The position numbers and the translations under genes are program-made. A DNA stretch of 64,000 nt, from the NCBI GenBank assembly GCA_943789305.1, contig CALSTP010000002.1, positions 147,173-211,172 on the forward strand, in the 5' to 3' direction. The notes under the pieces were generated by a model. It was not told the origin of the DNA. It did no database searches and saw only the letters and a program-made list of their open reading frames with translations. How positions within the stretch are numbered: position 1 is the first letter of the stretch; each line of letters starts with the position of its first letter. Shown here one piece after another: positions 8,631 to 17,578 of the stretch. Source of the stretch: an uncultured Flavobacteriaceae bacterium (lineage in GTDB: Bacteria; Bacteroidota; Bacteroidia; Flavobacteriales; Flavobacteriaceae).

Positions 8631-9194
8631 ATGAAAAAATTAATTTATTTGATTCTCTCTGCTACAATACTCTTTTCATCATGCAATCAAGCTCCAGCAG
8701 GACCATCAGCTGAAGACAAAGCTGTTTTCGAGAAAAATATTGATACTTTTAAATCTTTTGCTCAAAACTTTAACGAAGAAAACATGGATGGATTGATGGC
8801 CTTAATTGCAGATTCTGTGAAGTGGTCTCCACCATCTTATAACGAAAACAAGTTGTTGGGCTATGATGATTTCGGTGAAGCAGTAAAGGGCTATTTCGAT
8901 AATTTTCAAGACATCAAGTTTGTAGAAGGTAAAGGACTGATAGGATCTGACAAAGGTTTCTGGGGAGGATCAACTTTCTCTAGTGGAAGTGCAGATCCCA
9001 ACCCCAATATTCTTCGGGTTTATGGAACTTGGATGACAACGCACACTGCCACAGGAGCTCCAGCCAATAACAAATGGTACGCTGTGATCTCATTTAACGA
9101 AGACGGTAAAATCGCAACATTCTCTGATTGGATGGATGTGAACGGCATGAATGTTCAGATTGAGCAATACGTTGCCTCTCAGGAAGCAGAATAA
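8631..9194 (+). CDS. NTF2/SnoaL-like lipoprotein
   Basis: 187 residues beginning with a lipoprotein signal (LFSSC, the Cys near residue 20). The mature part looks like one NTF2/SnoaL-like domain: an opening helix pair (EDKAVFEKNIDTFKSFAQNF), then the segment MDGLMALIADSVKWSPP typical of the family, and strands ending in WYAVISFNEDGKIATFSDWMD. NTF2-like folds form a ligand pocket and may be enzymes or binding proteins; no catalytic set was identified. It lies between two dyad sites and is followed by a long perfect hairpin. A related protein with two such domains is at 39577. Confidence 0.75.
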   Translation: MKKLIYLILSATILFSSCNQAPAGPSAEDKAVFEKNIDTFKSFAQNFNEENMDGLMALIADSVKWSPPSYNENKLLGYDDFGEAVKGYFDNFQDIKFVEGKGLIGSDKGFWGGSTFSSGSADPNPNILRVYGTWMTTHTATGAPANNKWYAVISFNEDGKIATFSDWMDVNGMNVQIEQYVASQEAE

Positions 9195-9200
9195 TTTAGG

Positions 9201-9246
9201 TTTCAAATCAAAAAACCCTCTTAATAGAGGGTTTTTTGATTTGAAA
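9201..9246. terminator. Terminator with perfect 20-bp arms
   Basis: Arms 9201-9220 and 9227-9246 are perfectly complementary over 20 bp with loop TTAATA; the core is AAAAACCCTC / GAGGGTTTTT. It ends the NTF2-like gene. The stem is unusually long for a terminator. Confidence 0.88.
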
Positions 9247-9268
9247 GGTTTTCAAAACCCTAAAATAT

Positions 9269-9287
9269 TAGTTGCAATAAACAACTA
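9269..9287. promoter_or_regulatory. 19-bp inverted repeat plus promoter of the 9324 gene
   Basis: TAGTTGC-AATAA-ACAACTA, nearly perfect dyad. Six bases later comes TATCTTG (9294-9300), a good match to the Bacteroidota -7 element, and the TTG inside the left half-site is suitably placed as the -33 element. The gene starts at 9324. Both half-sites match those at 18314. Confidence 0.55.
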
Positions 9288-9323
9288 TTTTTATATCTTG
9301 AACGAAATTTAAAAACAAATAAA

Positions 9324-10076
9324 ATGAAAAAAATTACACTGTTTACGTTATTTTTAAGCTTGAGTTTTTCTGTTTTTGCACAGAGAAACGCTAAAGCAGA
9401 ATATTGGAATACATGGCATTATCAGCCAAAAGAAGGAATGATACAAAAGTTTGAAGCTGCAGCGGCCGTTAAAACTAAAATGTTCAATGCGTCCCCCAAC
9501 AACTTGATTGTAACCTATAAAATTATGACTGGAGATAATGCAGGAGTTTATGAGCGTATCATGCCATTTCAAACTTCGGCAGACTATGATAAAGATAAAT
9601 CCAAAGAGTTAAACTATTGGAGTTCTAATGTATCAAAATATTGCACACCAAAAGGAGGACAGCAAATTTGGCAAAGACTCAAGTGGGCAGATGTAAACGT
9701 AAGCGAAGAGGCAAACCCATCTAAGCATTTGATGAAGACTGTTTTTAGTGTTAAACAAGACCAATTGGATCATTTTTATCGATTTATTGAGCGTATTGGA
9801 AAAGTTCAGGGGAAATTTAATAAAGATTTGTCGAGCATTACCCTTAGATTACATTCTGGAGGAAATCGAAATCTTTTTGTACGCTATGTAGGATTTGAAA
9901 AACATCAAAGTGAACCTAGTGGTATTGAAAATACTTGGGAAGAAGAATACGATGAAATGTTTGGATGGAATTCTTGGACCAATGATATTGAATTATTTGA
10001 TCAATCCCTTGAGATGTGGGGAAGACAAAACGAAAAACTCAGACTTGTTGAATCCATGCTACCCTCAACAAACTAA
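9324..10076 (+). CDS. Secreted protein of the tandem ferredoxin-like family
   Basis: 250 residues with a signal peptide ending FAQ near residue 20. The mature protein (about 230 residues) again appears to have two halves: strand-helix-strand with YWNTWHYQPKEGMIQKFEAA near the front, and LMKTVFSVKQDQLDHFYRFI opening the second half. The central W-rich part (QQIWQRLKWADVNV) separates them. No catalytic motif recognised; ABM/NIPSNAP-like folds often bind small hydrophobic ligands, but that is not shown here. Single-gene unit: dyad promoter upstream, hairpin terminator downstream. Confidence 0.7.
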   Translation: MKKITLFTLFLSLSFSVFAQRNAKAEYWNTWHYQPKEGMIQKFEAAAAVKTKMFNASPNNLIVTYKIMTGDNAGVYERIMPFQTSADYDKDKSKELNYWSSNVSKYCTPKGGQQIWQRLKWADVNVSEEANPSKHLMKTVFSVKQDQLDHFYRFIERIGKVQGKFNKDLSSITLRLHSGGNRNLFVRYVGFEKHQSEPSGIENTWEEEYDEMFGWNSWTNDIELFDQSLEMWGRQNEKLRLVESMLPSTN

Positions 10077-10100
10077 TACTTATTTAAATAAGTATAATAG

Positions 10101-10128
10101 AAATACCCTCCTAAACAGGAGGGTATTT
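10101..10128. terminator. Rho-independent terminator
   Basis: Arms AAATACCCTCC / GGAGGGTATTT (11 bp, perfect) with loop TAAACA, followed by T residues. It ends the 9324 gene and can also serve the convergent gene ending at 10194. Confidence 0.9.
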
Positions 10129-10193
10129 TTTTGATTTAAACTTGAAATGTATTGTTGTGCCCTAGAATACAATTCTCAACACAATATTTGTTT

Positions 10194-10874
10194 TTAAAAT
10201 CTTTTTATCAACACTCTAGTAAATGTTTTGCTGAAGGTTTCATTGGATATTTCTTGATTGAACAATTCAAAAGCTTTTGACTCACGATCGTTCTTAGGGC
10301 CAAAACTCAGCGCTTTGGATAAATTAGCATAAGTTCCATAGATGTAAGCGTTTTCGCCATTATCAGTTCCATGAACAATTTGACCAGCACCAACTGATCC
10401 CTCGAACTTAAAAGTTTTCATGAGCTTACCAAATGCATTTACAAAGTTGCCGATATCTTTTACTTTGAAAACCCAAGCCTGACCAATTGGAAACTCAACA
10501 TCAGAATTGAAACTCACCAATCCATTTCCAGCTGAGGTCCGAACATTTTCAACATTTTTCTGCATTTTTGAGATGTAAAGATCCCATTTTGAGCCAGTTA
10601 AAGAGCCTCTAAACTTCCCTAAACTTTCTGCTGAATTTGAAACAAAACTCAAAATATGAGTTGCATTTTCATGAGTACCCTTAAAAGGAATACTTGAAAA
10701 CTCAACACTTACATTTTCTGGAATCTCGATGCTCGAATAATAGTTGTCTACCAAAGAGGCAACATTTTCGGCATTTTCGGCTTTTACTTCGAGTAGTACA
10801 TCGTACCAAAATGTGTTTTGTGCAAACATTGAAACGCTAAAGAATAACGTAAATACTAATAGTAATTTTTTCAT
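10194..10874 (-). CDS. Secreted protein of the tandem ferredoxin-like family (subgroup with 17579)
   Basis: 226 residues, signal peptide ending FAQ. It aligns by eye with the protein at 17579: both carry a -SxxSIVF/THILSFV- strand, S-W-x-L-x-x-x-K (GSKWDLYISKMQK here), an SAGNGLVSF / SAAGKSLLSF segment, WVFKVKD / YWLRVDE, and a late strand before a Lys-Ala-x-Ser helix. These two form a tighter pair within the larger set. Function unknown. A dyad site lies 48 bp upstream. Confidence 0.7.
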   Translation of the reverse strand: MKKLLLVFTLFFSVSMFAQNTFWYDVLLEVKAENAENVASLVDNYYSSIEIPENVSVEFSSIPFKGTHENATHILSFVSNSAESLGKFRGSLTGSKWDLYISKMQKNVENVRTSAGNGLVSFNSDVEFPIGQAWVFKVKDIGNFVNAFGKLMKTFKFEGSVGAGQIVHGTDNGENAYIYGTYANLSKALSFGPKNDRESKAFELFNQEISNETFSKTFTRVLIKRF

Positions 10875-10921
10875 AAGAATTTAAATTTATTTTATTTTCG
10901 TGAATATACAAAGGATATCTT

Positions 10922-10940
10922 TACTTGCACACAGCAATTA
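10922..10940. promoter_or_regulatory. 19-bp inverted repeat, candidate operator of the 10194-10874 gene
   Basis: On the + strand TACTTGC-ACACA-GCAATTA, a dyad with one mismatch. Reading toward the minus-strand gene, TATCCTTTG (RC of 10909-10917) follows after 4 bp and resembles a -7 element. The gene starts at 10874. Confidence 0.5.
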
Positions 10941-11014
10941 ATGTTTTACTTTAAAAATATTATGTTCAATATCATTAAAAATTAATCGTACATTAACTAT
11001 TGTCTAAAAAAAGA

Positions 11015-11956
11015 ATGAAATTAAGTTTTAGAAATACGCTTCGCAGAAGCATCGGTTACTTGCCGTTTATGTTGTGTTTTACGGTTTTATTATTCACCCC
11101 AATTTTTGAGCAGTTTGTGACTTGGAATGCCTTTTATCAAATTGTACTTTTTATTGGAGTAGTTTGTATTCCTGCATATTTTACAAAGCGCATGTCGTAT
11201 GTTGATATTGCTTGGCCTTGGGGGCTTGTTTTAATTGGAGTACTTGTTCTAATTTTTGCAGAAGGGTATTGGCTAAGAACCTATTGTATTGCCGCAATGT
11301 ATGTTTTTTGTGGTTTGAGAATGGGAATTGGTGCTTTGGTTTTATTCAAAAAAGGACATTTAGACACAGAACTTTCGAGGTATCAGTTTCAAAGAATACG
11401 ATGGGAAAAACAGGGATACCCCAATGAGAACCTTTCCCTTCAATATGAAATTATGATTCAATGCTTTGCCAACATCACTTTTTTGGCAATGCCCGCAATC
11501 TTACAAGCCTTTAATCCTCAAGACCACATTTCTTTTTTGGAGATTTTGGGATATTCATTTTGGTTTTTATTCTTGATTATGGAGCATGCAGCAGATCTTC
11601 AAAAACAAGCATTCCTCAAGAAAAGCCGTTTAGAAAATAAAAAAAGGCAAGTTTGTAACGTTGGTTTATGGAAGTACAGCCGTCATCCGAATTATTTTGC
11701 GGAATGGATGGTTTGGAATGCTCTAATTTTGACTTCTATCCCTTCGTTAATTCACTATCAATCCAATCTTGATTTTCTTTTGTGGATTGGTCTTTTGGGC
11801 TCTCTTCTGTACGTTTCTAGAATCATGTACACCACCTTAGTTTATTACACTGGCGCGATCCCTTCGGAGTATTATTCGGTTCAGAAAAGACCAGATTACA
11901 GAAAACATCAAGAAACAACAAATATGTTTTTCCCTGGGATTTCCAAGAAGAACTAA
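11015..11956 (+). CDS. DUF1295 (steroid 5-alpha-reductase C-terminal-like) membrane protein
   Basis: About 313 residues from the ATG at 11015; a TTG at 11000 would add five residues. Several membrane helices are present, and the C-terminal part carries GLWKYSRHPNYFAEW, the hallmark G-L-W-x-x-S-R-H-P-N-Y of DUF1295 and isoprenylcysteine methyltransferase/steroid-reductase-like membrane enzymes. Such proteins use NADPH or SAM on hydrophobic substrates; which applies here is not clear. A paralogue with the same motif is at 40622, also beside an NTF2-like and a secreted two-domain protein. It is 29 bp upstream of a saccharopine dehydrogenase-like gene, probably one transcript. Confidence 0.82.
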   Translation: MKLSFRNTLRRSIGYLPFMLCFTVLLFTPIFEQFVTWNAFYQIVLFIGVVCIPAYFTKRMSYVDIAWPWGLVLIGVLVLIFAEGYWLRTYCIAAMYVFCGLRMGIGALVLFKKGHLDTELSRYQFQRIRWEKQGYPNENLSLQYEIMIQCFANITFLAMPAILQAFNPQDHISFLEILGYSFWFLFLIMEHAADLQKQAFLKKSRLENKKRQVCNVGLWKYSRHPNYFAEWMVWNALILTSIPSLIHYQSNLDFLLWIGLLGSLLYVSRIMYTTLVYYTGAIPSEYYSVQKRPDYRKHQETTNMFFPGISKKN

Positions 11957-11985
11957 TATTTTTACATTAAAGCAATATTACATTT

Positions 11986-13200
11986 ATGAATAAATCTAGA
12001 GAATTTGACATTATTATTTGGGGAGCTTCTGGTTTTACAGGAAGATTAGTAGTTGAATACTTGTTTAAACAATACGGTACATCTGGGAATCTAAAGTGGG
12101 CAATGGCTGGTCGTAACCAGGAGAAGTTAGAAAACGTACGAGCCTCAATAGCCGATACTTCTGTGCCTATTGTTGTTTCAGACAGTTCTGATGAAGCCAG
12201 TATCAAACAGATGGTACTTAGGACAAAAGTAATTTGTACAACGGTAGGACCTTATGCTATTTACGGGTCAAAGCTTGTTGCTGCTTGTGTAGAGAACAAA
12301 GCCCATTATTGTGATTTGGCAGGTGAGGTACAGTGGATGCGACAAATGATTGATAAGTATCAGGAAGCAGCTCAGGCCAATGGTGTAAAAATTGTTCACA
12401 GCTGTGGTTTCGATTCTATCCCCTCCGACATGGGAGTTTATTTTATTCAAAGAGAGGCTAAAGCACAAAAAGGGCAGCGTGCAAAAAAAATCAGTATGCG
12501 GGTAGCTGCTATGAAAGGCGGTTTGAGTGGTGGAACATACGCAAGTTTGAGCAAGGTTATGGAACAAGCACAACAGGACAAAAGTATTTACAAGGTTTTG
12601 ACCAATCCCTACGGTTTGAATCCCACTGACCAACAAGAGGGTGAGGATCGTCCCGATCTCATGTCAGTCGTATTTGATAAAACTTCTCAAAGTTATGTAG
12701 GGCCATTTATCATGGCAGGGATCAATACAAAAATAGTTCGGAGAAGCAATGCTCTTAGTAATTATTCTTATGGCAAGGATTTTCGATATGATGAGGCTAC
12801 CCTGAGTGGAAAAGGATTTAAAGGAAAAATGAGGGGTATTCTTGCTGCAATTCCATTGATGTTTATGACTGCTAAACCAAAATCAGTTTTAAAAAGTATT
12901 GCGAATAAACTTTTACCTAAACCCGGTGAGGGACCCAACAAAGAGCAAAGAGAAAATGGTTTTTACAACCTTCGATTTTATGTTACTTTGGAGGATGGTT
13001 CTTCGGCTATGGGTAAAGTAACAGGTGACAAAGACCCGGGATATGGTTCAACATCCAAAATGTTAGGTGAAACCGCAGTATGTTTAGCAGTGGATGAACT
13101 GCCGAAAATCAGTGGGGTTTTAACTCCTTCTGTTGCAATGGGAGACGCTCTTTTGCAACGCCTAGAACAATCTGCAGGATTGACTTTTAGTCTTAAGTAA
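11986..13200 (+). CDS. Saccharopine dehydrogenase NADP-binding domain protein (trans-acting enoyl reductase-like)
   Basis: 404 residues. The N-terminal Rossmann motif WGASGFTGRLVVEYL (about residues 11-25) and the following AMAGRNQEKLENVR are typical of this family. VGPYAIYGSKLVAACVENKAHYCDLAGEVQW is its second recognisable block. Family members include membrane-associated enoyl reductases and lysine-pathway enzymes; the length and C-terminal half look like the reductase-like group, not true saccharopine dehydrogenase. Follows the DUF1295 gene, suggesting joint action on a lipid-like substrate, which is inference. Confidence 0.82.
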   Translation: MNKSREFDIIIWGASGFTGRLVVEYLFKQYGTSGNLKWAMAGRNQEKLENVRASIADTSVPIVVSDSSDEASIKQMVLRTKVICTTVGPYAIYGSKLVAACVENKAHYCDLAGEVQWMRQMIDKYQEAAQANGVKIVHSCGFDSIPSDMGVYFIQREAKAQKGQRAKKISMRVAAMKGGLSGGTYASLSKVMEQAQQDKSIYKVLTNPYGLNPTDQQEGEDRPDLMSVVFDKTSQSYVGPFIMAGINTKIVRRSNALSNYSYGKDFRYDEATLSGKGFKGKMRGILAAIPLMFMTAKPKSVLKSIANKLLPKPGEGPNKEQRENGFYNLRFYVTLEDGSSAMGKVTGDKDPGYGSTSKMLGETAVCLAVDELPKISGVLTPSVAMGDALLQRLEQSAGLTFSLK

Positions 13201-13232
13201 AAAGAAATTATTGTTTAAAAATCGATTGGGAA

Positions 13233-13460
13233 TCAATTGCCACAAGCACCTTCATCATAGGAAGTAACGCCAGCTACTCCTGCATAACAACTGTTGCTGT
13301 ATGTTACACTATCGCAACCGCAAACAGGTTGATAAATTTCGATGCAAACAAAGTCGGTTGCTATGGAATTTTCATCAATACAATCGGGAGTATTTTCTTT
13401 TTGTTTGGAACAAGATGTAAAGAAGAGAATAGCAATCAATAATGTAGGATTTTTCATCAA
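13233..13460 (-). CDS. Kazal-type serine protease inhibitor-domain lipoprotein
   Basis: 75 residues. A lipoprotein signal (FFTSC, Cys near 17) leads to a single small domain with six further Cys. The pattern C-x-E-x-Y-x-PVCGCDSVTYSNSC-x11-15-C is the Kazal signature: PVCGCD, T-Y-x-N-x-C and the GVTSYDEGAC ending. Kazal domains inhibit serine proteases by presenting a rigid loop; in bacteria they are uncommon but known. Anchored to the membrane, it could protect the cell from its own or foreign proteases. Convergent with the gene ending at 13200; no clear partner nearby. Confidence 0.8.
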   Translation of the reverse strand: MMKNPTLLIAILFFTSCSKQKENTPDCIDENSIATDFVCIEIYQPVCGCDSVTYSNSCYAGVAGVTSYDEGACGN

Positions 13461-13525
13461 TTAAAGATATTTAAAAATAAATATTTCAAAGTGTTTTTTT
13501 AGATAAAACTGGGTTTTGACAAGAT

Positions 13526-14236
13526 TTATTCTGAGGTATTTAATCCAGTCAATTGCACTTTGTAGAAAAGGATTTGATGATGTGTAGCTAATTTCACTTC
13601 ACTTTTTGTTGTAATCCAATTTTCCCAAGAGGCCTCTAGTCCTTTTATGGGAATTAAGTCTACCCACATTTGAAAGGATTTAGGGAAACCCTTTTCATCA
13701 AAACGCCAAAGGTAGGAGTCCCCGGGAGTTGTACCTCCTGAGGTGTAGGTTACTAGTAAAGCTTTTTCATCATTGTTTAACTCAACTAGGCGACGTTCTA
13801 CTCCCTTGTCAAATGCCTTAAAGGGTGCTACAAGCCAAAAAGAATCGTTGTTAAAATAAGCCAAAGCTTTTTTGATGTGTTCTTGTTTTTTTTCACCTGA
13901 ATATGCATTCCCGTTCAAGAAAACTTTTGATTTTGAAGTGTTTTTTAAATCTAAATCAACTTTGATTTTTTCCCAGACCACAATGCAGCTACCTTCCTTT
14001 TTGAACCACTCATATTGCCTTTTGTTTTTGAATGTCCAAGCCAAATAGTTGGTGTTTATATATGCTTCGTAATTCAAAGAATTTCTCATCTGAATTGCTA
14101 AGTTATCAGCTTCAGCACCAATTTTCCCAGAGGGTAATTTTTGATTAAACGATATGTAAAGGAGGGCAACAAACACTAAAATTGAAGCCCCAATCCCGAG
14201 GATGATTCTTCCCAAAATTATAAATACTTTTTTCAA
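13526..14236 (-). CDS. Membrane-anchored protein of unknown function
   Basis: 236 residues: an N-terminal membrane helix (about residues 7-29, possibly an uncleaved signal anchor), then a soluble domain of about 200 residues predicted outside the cytoplasm. The region YLAWTFKNKRQYEWFKKEGSCIVVW and the W-F-D-E-K-G-F-P-K strand suggest a mixed or mainly beta protein, somewhat like LolA-type folds, but the similarity is weak. Not recognised as a known family. It is transcribed alone and divergent from the M28 peptidase gene. Confidence 0.6.
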   Translation of the reverse strand: MKKVFIILGRIILGIGASILVFVALLYISFNQKLPSGKIGAEADNLAIQMRNSLNYEAYINTNYLAWTFKNKRQYEWFKKEGSCIVVWEKIKVDLDLKNTSKSKVFLNGNAYSGEKKQEHIKKALAYFNNDSFWLVAPFKAFDKGVERRLVELNNDEKALLVTYTSGGTTPGDSYLWRFDEKGFPKSFQMWVDLIPIKGLEASWENWITTKSEVKLATHHQILFYKVQLTGLNTSE

Positions 14237-14395
14237 AAGTTCTTTTTTGTTAAATATAAAATTATATGTTTAGATTATGTTGCAATTCGAAAAAACACCG
14301 ATAATTTTTTTTACATTGAACTTGATATTGTATGAATTTAGTTTGTAATTATTTTCATAGGATTACACATAACCAAAACCGTAAAACACAATAAA

Positions 14396-16708
14396 ATGAA
14401 AAAGGCTTTTGTATTTTCTTTCATTCTTCTTTTAGGACTGATTTTTTTTAGTTTTTATGACCTTATGCCAAGTAAGGGATCCCCTTTGAGTACTTCGGAG
14501 TTGGAATTTTCTAGCGAAAGAGCCTTGATCCCTCTGAAAGAAATATCGAAAGCCCCTCATTACATTGGATCTGAAGAAAACAGACGTGTTCGAGCATTTC
14601 TAATTCAATCACTTGAAGATTTGGGATTAGAACCCGAAACACAACAAGGATATGTTTTTAACCAAAGGAGGGGTCAAATGACACAACCGGTCAATATTAT
14701 TGCTAAAATAAAAGGTACATATTCTACAAAAAGTCTTTTGATTTTTTCTCATTATGATAGTGCCTTGACCCCCTCCTTTGGAGCCAGTGATGCAGGTAGC
14801 GGAGTGGTAACCATACTGGAATCTCTAAGAGCTTATAAAGCCAGTGGAAAGCAACCCAAAAACGATATCATAATATTGTTTACAGATGGGGAAGAGGTGG
14901 GTTTAGAAGGAGCTAAGTTATTTATTCGATCACATCCATGGGCAAAAAATGTGGGACTTTCGCTCAACTTTGAGTCCAGAGGGAGTGGAGGTCCAAGCTC
15001 AATGATTGTAGAAACTAATCAAGGTAATAAAAATTTAATTCAAAGTTTTATGGCGGCTAGCCCGGAGTTTCCTGTTGCCAGTTCTTTGTTGTACAGTGTT
15101 TACAAAATGCTTCCCAATGATACGGACTCAACTATTTTGAGAGAGGAAGGAGATATTGAGGGTCTTTTTTTTGCATTTATAGACGATCATTTTGATTATC
15201 ATACGGCTGGGGATAGCTTTGAACGCCTCGACCGAAATACCCTTCAACATCAAGGTAGTTATTTGCTCCCTCTTTTGCATTATTTTTCAAATGTCGATTT
15301 GGAACATCTCAAGAGCGAGGAAGATTATGTTTACACCAATTTTCCTTTTTTAAAGATGATCGCTTACCCTTTTGATTGGATTATGCCAATGACCCTTTTG
15401 GCTAGTTTACTATTTATCGGTCTTCTTTTTTTTGGATTTAAAAGTGGGGCACTCAATTTTAAACTCATTCTTAAAGGTTTTGTACCTTATCTTTTGTCTT
15501 TGATTTTTGCTCTTCTGCTGGGATTGTATGGATGGAAATTGATCTTAAAATTGTATCCACATTATCAAGAAATTCAACACGGATTTACTTATAATGGACA
15601 TGCTTACATTGGTTTTTTTGTTGCCTTAACTTTGGCAGCTATTTTTTATTTTTTCCAGAAATTCTCCTTGGGTGTAAACATCGTTAATCAATTTGTTGCA
15701 CCGCTGTTTTTTTGGTTGATTATTAATATTCTTTTGGCCTTTTATTTAAAAGGAGCTGCTTATTTTATTCTTCCCTTTTATTGTGCACTACTGTCTTTTG
15801 GATTGCTTTTAAGAGATGAACGTACTGGCCCGTTTTTACTTCTGATCTTGGGATCACCTGCAGTATTCTTGTTCAGTCCATTGATTCAAACTTTCCCGGT
15901 AGGTTTGGGGTTAAAAATGATCGTTGTGAGTACTCTTTTTACTGTTTTACTTTTCGGGTTATTATTTTCTTTTATGGGTTCATATGACTTCAAAAAGTCT
16001 TTGTCTGGAGGTTTTCTGCTTCTCACATTTATTCTTTTTTTTCATACACATTTAACCAGTGAATTTAATGAAGATCGTAAAAAGCCAAACAGTCTAATCT
16101 ATTCTCAGGACCTGAGTTCAGGGGTAGCCTCTTGGTTGACTTACGACTCTTTTTTGGACGACTGGACCAGAAGTTATTTAGGTGAAAGCCCAGTACCTGT
16201 CTCATTAGACTCGGAGAAGGCAGGTTACAGCAAATATAATTCAGACTTCACCTACACTTCCAAAGCTCAGTTTGTGAACATACCTCACTACAAGGCTCAA
16301 TTTACTCAAGATACACTTATCGGAGATCAAAGGTTTACATCGTTTCGGTTGATCCCTGAAAAAAAGGCACACGTTTTGAGGCTTTATGCTGACTCAGAAG
16401 TTTCTTTTGATCAACTTTCTTTTAATGGGGTTGAGGTTTCAAAATCCAGTTCAAACGAGCTTTTGTTTACCCAATCGAATAATAGGCTCCTTACCTTTTA
16501 TGTTTCTGAAAAAGATACACTTGAGATTTCCTATGTTCTTTCTAAAGAACAGCATCCGACATTTACACTTTTTGAGTATTCATTTGACTTGATGAACAAT
16601 CCATGGCTTGAAATGAAAGAACGATTAAAGCATATGATGCCAAAACCTTTTGTGTACAACGATGCCCTACTGATCAGGCAAAAAATAATACCTCCCTTAG
16701 ATTTATAA
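14396..16708 (+). CDS. M28 family zinc peptidase with C-terminal multi-helix membrane region
   Basis: 770 residues. An N-terminal signal anchor is followed by an M28 aminopeptidase domain (about 40-290): His119 (SHYDS), Asp132 (GASDAGSG), Glu166-Glu167 (DGEE), Glu193 (NFESRG) and His269 (DYHTAGD) match the two-zinc site. After it come about eight or nine membrane helices (roughly 330-550) and a C-terminal beta-rich domain outside the membrane. This order resembles the eukaryotic ER metallopeptidase ERMP1/Fxna and is found in some Bacteroidota. It probably removes amino acids from peptides in the periplasm. Single gene with terminator at 16716. Confidence 0.88.
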   Translation: MKKAFVFSFILLLGLIFFSFYDLMPSKGSPLSTSELEFSSERALIPLKEISKAPHYIGSEENRRVRAFLIQSLEDLGLEPETQQGYVFNQRRGQMTQPVNIIAKIKGTYSTKSLLIFSHYDSALTPSFGASDAGSGVVTILESLRAYKASGKQPKNDIIILFTDGEEVGLEGAKLFIRSHPWAKNVGLSLNFESRGSGGPSSMIVETNQGNKNLIQSFMAASPEFPVASSLLYSVYKMLPNDTDSTILREEGDIEGLFFAFIDDHFDYHTAGDSFERLDRNTLQHQGSYLLPLLHYFSNVDLEHLKSEEDYVYTNFPFLKMIAYPFDWIMPMTLLASLLFIGLLFFGFKSGALNFKLILKGFVPYLLSLIFALLLGLYGWKLILKLYPHYQEIQHGFTYNGHAYIGFFVALTLAAIFYFFQKFSLGVNIVNQFVAPLFFWLIINILLAFYLKGAAYFILPFYCALLSFGLLLRDERTGPFLLLILGSPAVFLFSPLIQTFPVGLGLKMIVVSTLFTVLLFGLLFSFMGSYDFKKSLSGGFLLLTFILFFHTHLTSEFNEDRKKPNSLIYSQDLSSGVASWLTYDSFLDDWTRSYLGESPVPVSLDSEKAGYSKYNSDFTYTSKAQFVNIPHYKAQFTQDTLIGDQRFTSFRLIPEKKAHVLRLYADSEVSFDQLSFNGVEVSKSSSNELLFTQSNNRLLTFYVSEKDTLEISYVLSKEQHPTFTLFEYSFDLMNNPWLEMKERLKHMMPKPFVYNDALLIRQKIIPPLDL

Positions 16709-16715
16709 AATAAAA

Positions 16716-16742
16716 AAAACCCTCTAATAAAGAGGGTTTTTC
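16716..16742. terminator. Bidirectional terminator
   Basis: Arms AAAAACCCTCT / AGAGGGTTTTT (11 bp, perfect) with a 5-base loop AATAA, between convergent genes ending at 16708 and 16762. Confidence 0.9.
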
Positions 16743-16761
16743 GTGAAAGTAGAAATTTTTT

Positions 16762-17502
16762 TTATTTATTCAAGAAAATAAATTTTTTCAGAACTACACG
16801 ATCTTTAAGGTCTCTTAGTTTTGAAATGTTATCATAAACTGTATCAGCATCATAAGAAGGTTTAGCACCTTCTTTTAGAAAATCAGAATATTTTTCGTAC
16901 CAATCAACTGTGAAATGTGTCCAAGATAAATCAGTACCCATTCGATCAATTCTTTTTGCAAAACTCCATCCTTCTCTGGCATCGGTTTTTGAAATAGATT
17001 TGGTAAATGACTTTTCTGCGTCTTCATAACTTTTGTATTTACCGTCTTTAACTTTCATAAAGTTCATTACTGCAATGTCCGGGTATTCGGTAACCCCTTT
17101 TTTGAGAACGTCAGCAACATTAACCATTTGTGTTTCAAAAATAATTTTGCGATTTTCAGCATTCTTTTTTCCCCAATCTTGAAGTTCATTTTGAGCAAAA
17201 TCTGGAAACACTTCGGTCCATTTTTTCCCTTGATAATCCTCATCCATTTTGTCAAGATCATAAATACTTACAGCCAAATGGGTAAAGGGTGTTTGTGCAC
17301 CATTGATTACTTTCCAAACATGCCATCCATAGATTTGCCCATCATCGATGTAGTTTTGGTTCATTTTTTGAAACTTTAATTTTAAGTTTTGATCATAAGC
17401 CCCAATGTCTTCTGCTTTAATGAATGCAAAATCAAAAGCAATATTTTGACCATAAACAAAGGTTGTTACAACAAATAATAAAAGTGTAAATAGATTTTTC
17501 AT
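16762..17502 (-). CDS. Secreted protein of the tandem ferredoxin-like family
   Basis: 246 residues, signal peptide ending VYGQ. Two halves: FDFAFIKAEDIGAYDQNLKL with GWHVWKVINGAQTPFTHLAV in the first, and IAVMNFMKVKDGKYKSYEDA with GWSFAKRIDRMGTDLSWTHF in the second. The repeat of G-W-x-x-x-K/R and T-H-x-A/T-V across halves supports a duplicated domain. It follows the sister gene 17579-18274 on the same strand after 76 bp. A weaker dyad-like element (TAGTGGTTGAGCATTA, 17556-17571) lies in that gap. Function unknown. Confidence 0.7.
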   Translation of the reverse strand: MKNLFTLLLFVVTTFVYGQNIAFDFAFIKAEDIGAYDQNLKLKFQKMNQNYIDDGQIYGWHVWKVINGAQTPFTHLAVSIYDLDKMDEDYQGKKWTEVFPDFAQNELQDWGKKNAENRKIIFETQMVNVADVLKKGVTEYPDIAVMNFMKVKDGKYKSYEDAEKSFTKSISKTDAREGWSFAKRIDRMGTDLSWTHFTVDWYEKYSDFLKEGAKPSYDADTVYDNISKLRDLKDRVVLKKFIFLNK

Positions 17503-17578
17503 TTTTAAATGATTTAGTTAAATAATTTACTATTAAATACAATATATAAATTTAATAGTGGTTGAGCATTAATTTTTT

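Noticed and set aside
17556..17571. Dyad TARTG-N6-CAYTA upstream of the 16762-17502 gene as a regulon member
   Set aside because: Half-sites and centre length differ from the six matching sites; counted only as a possible diverged site.
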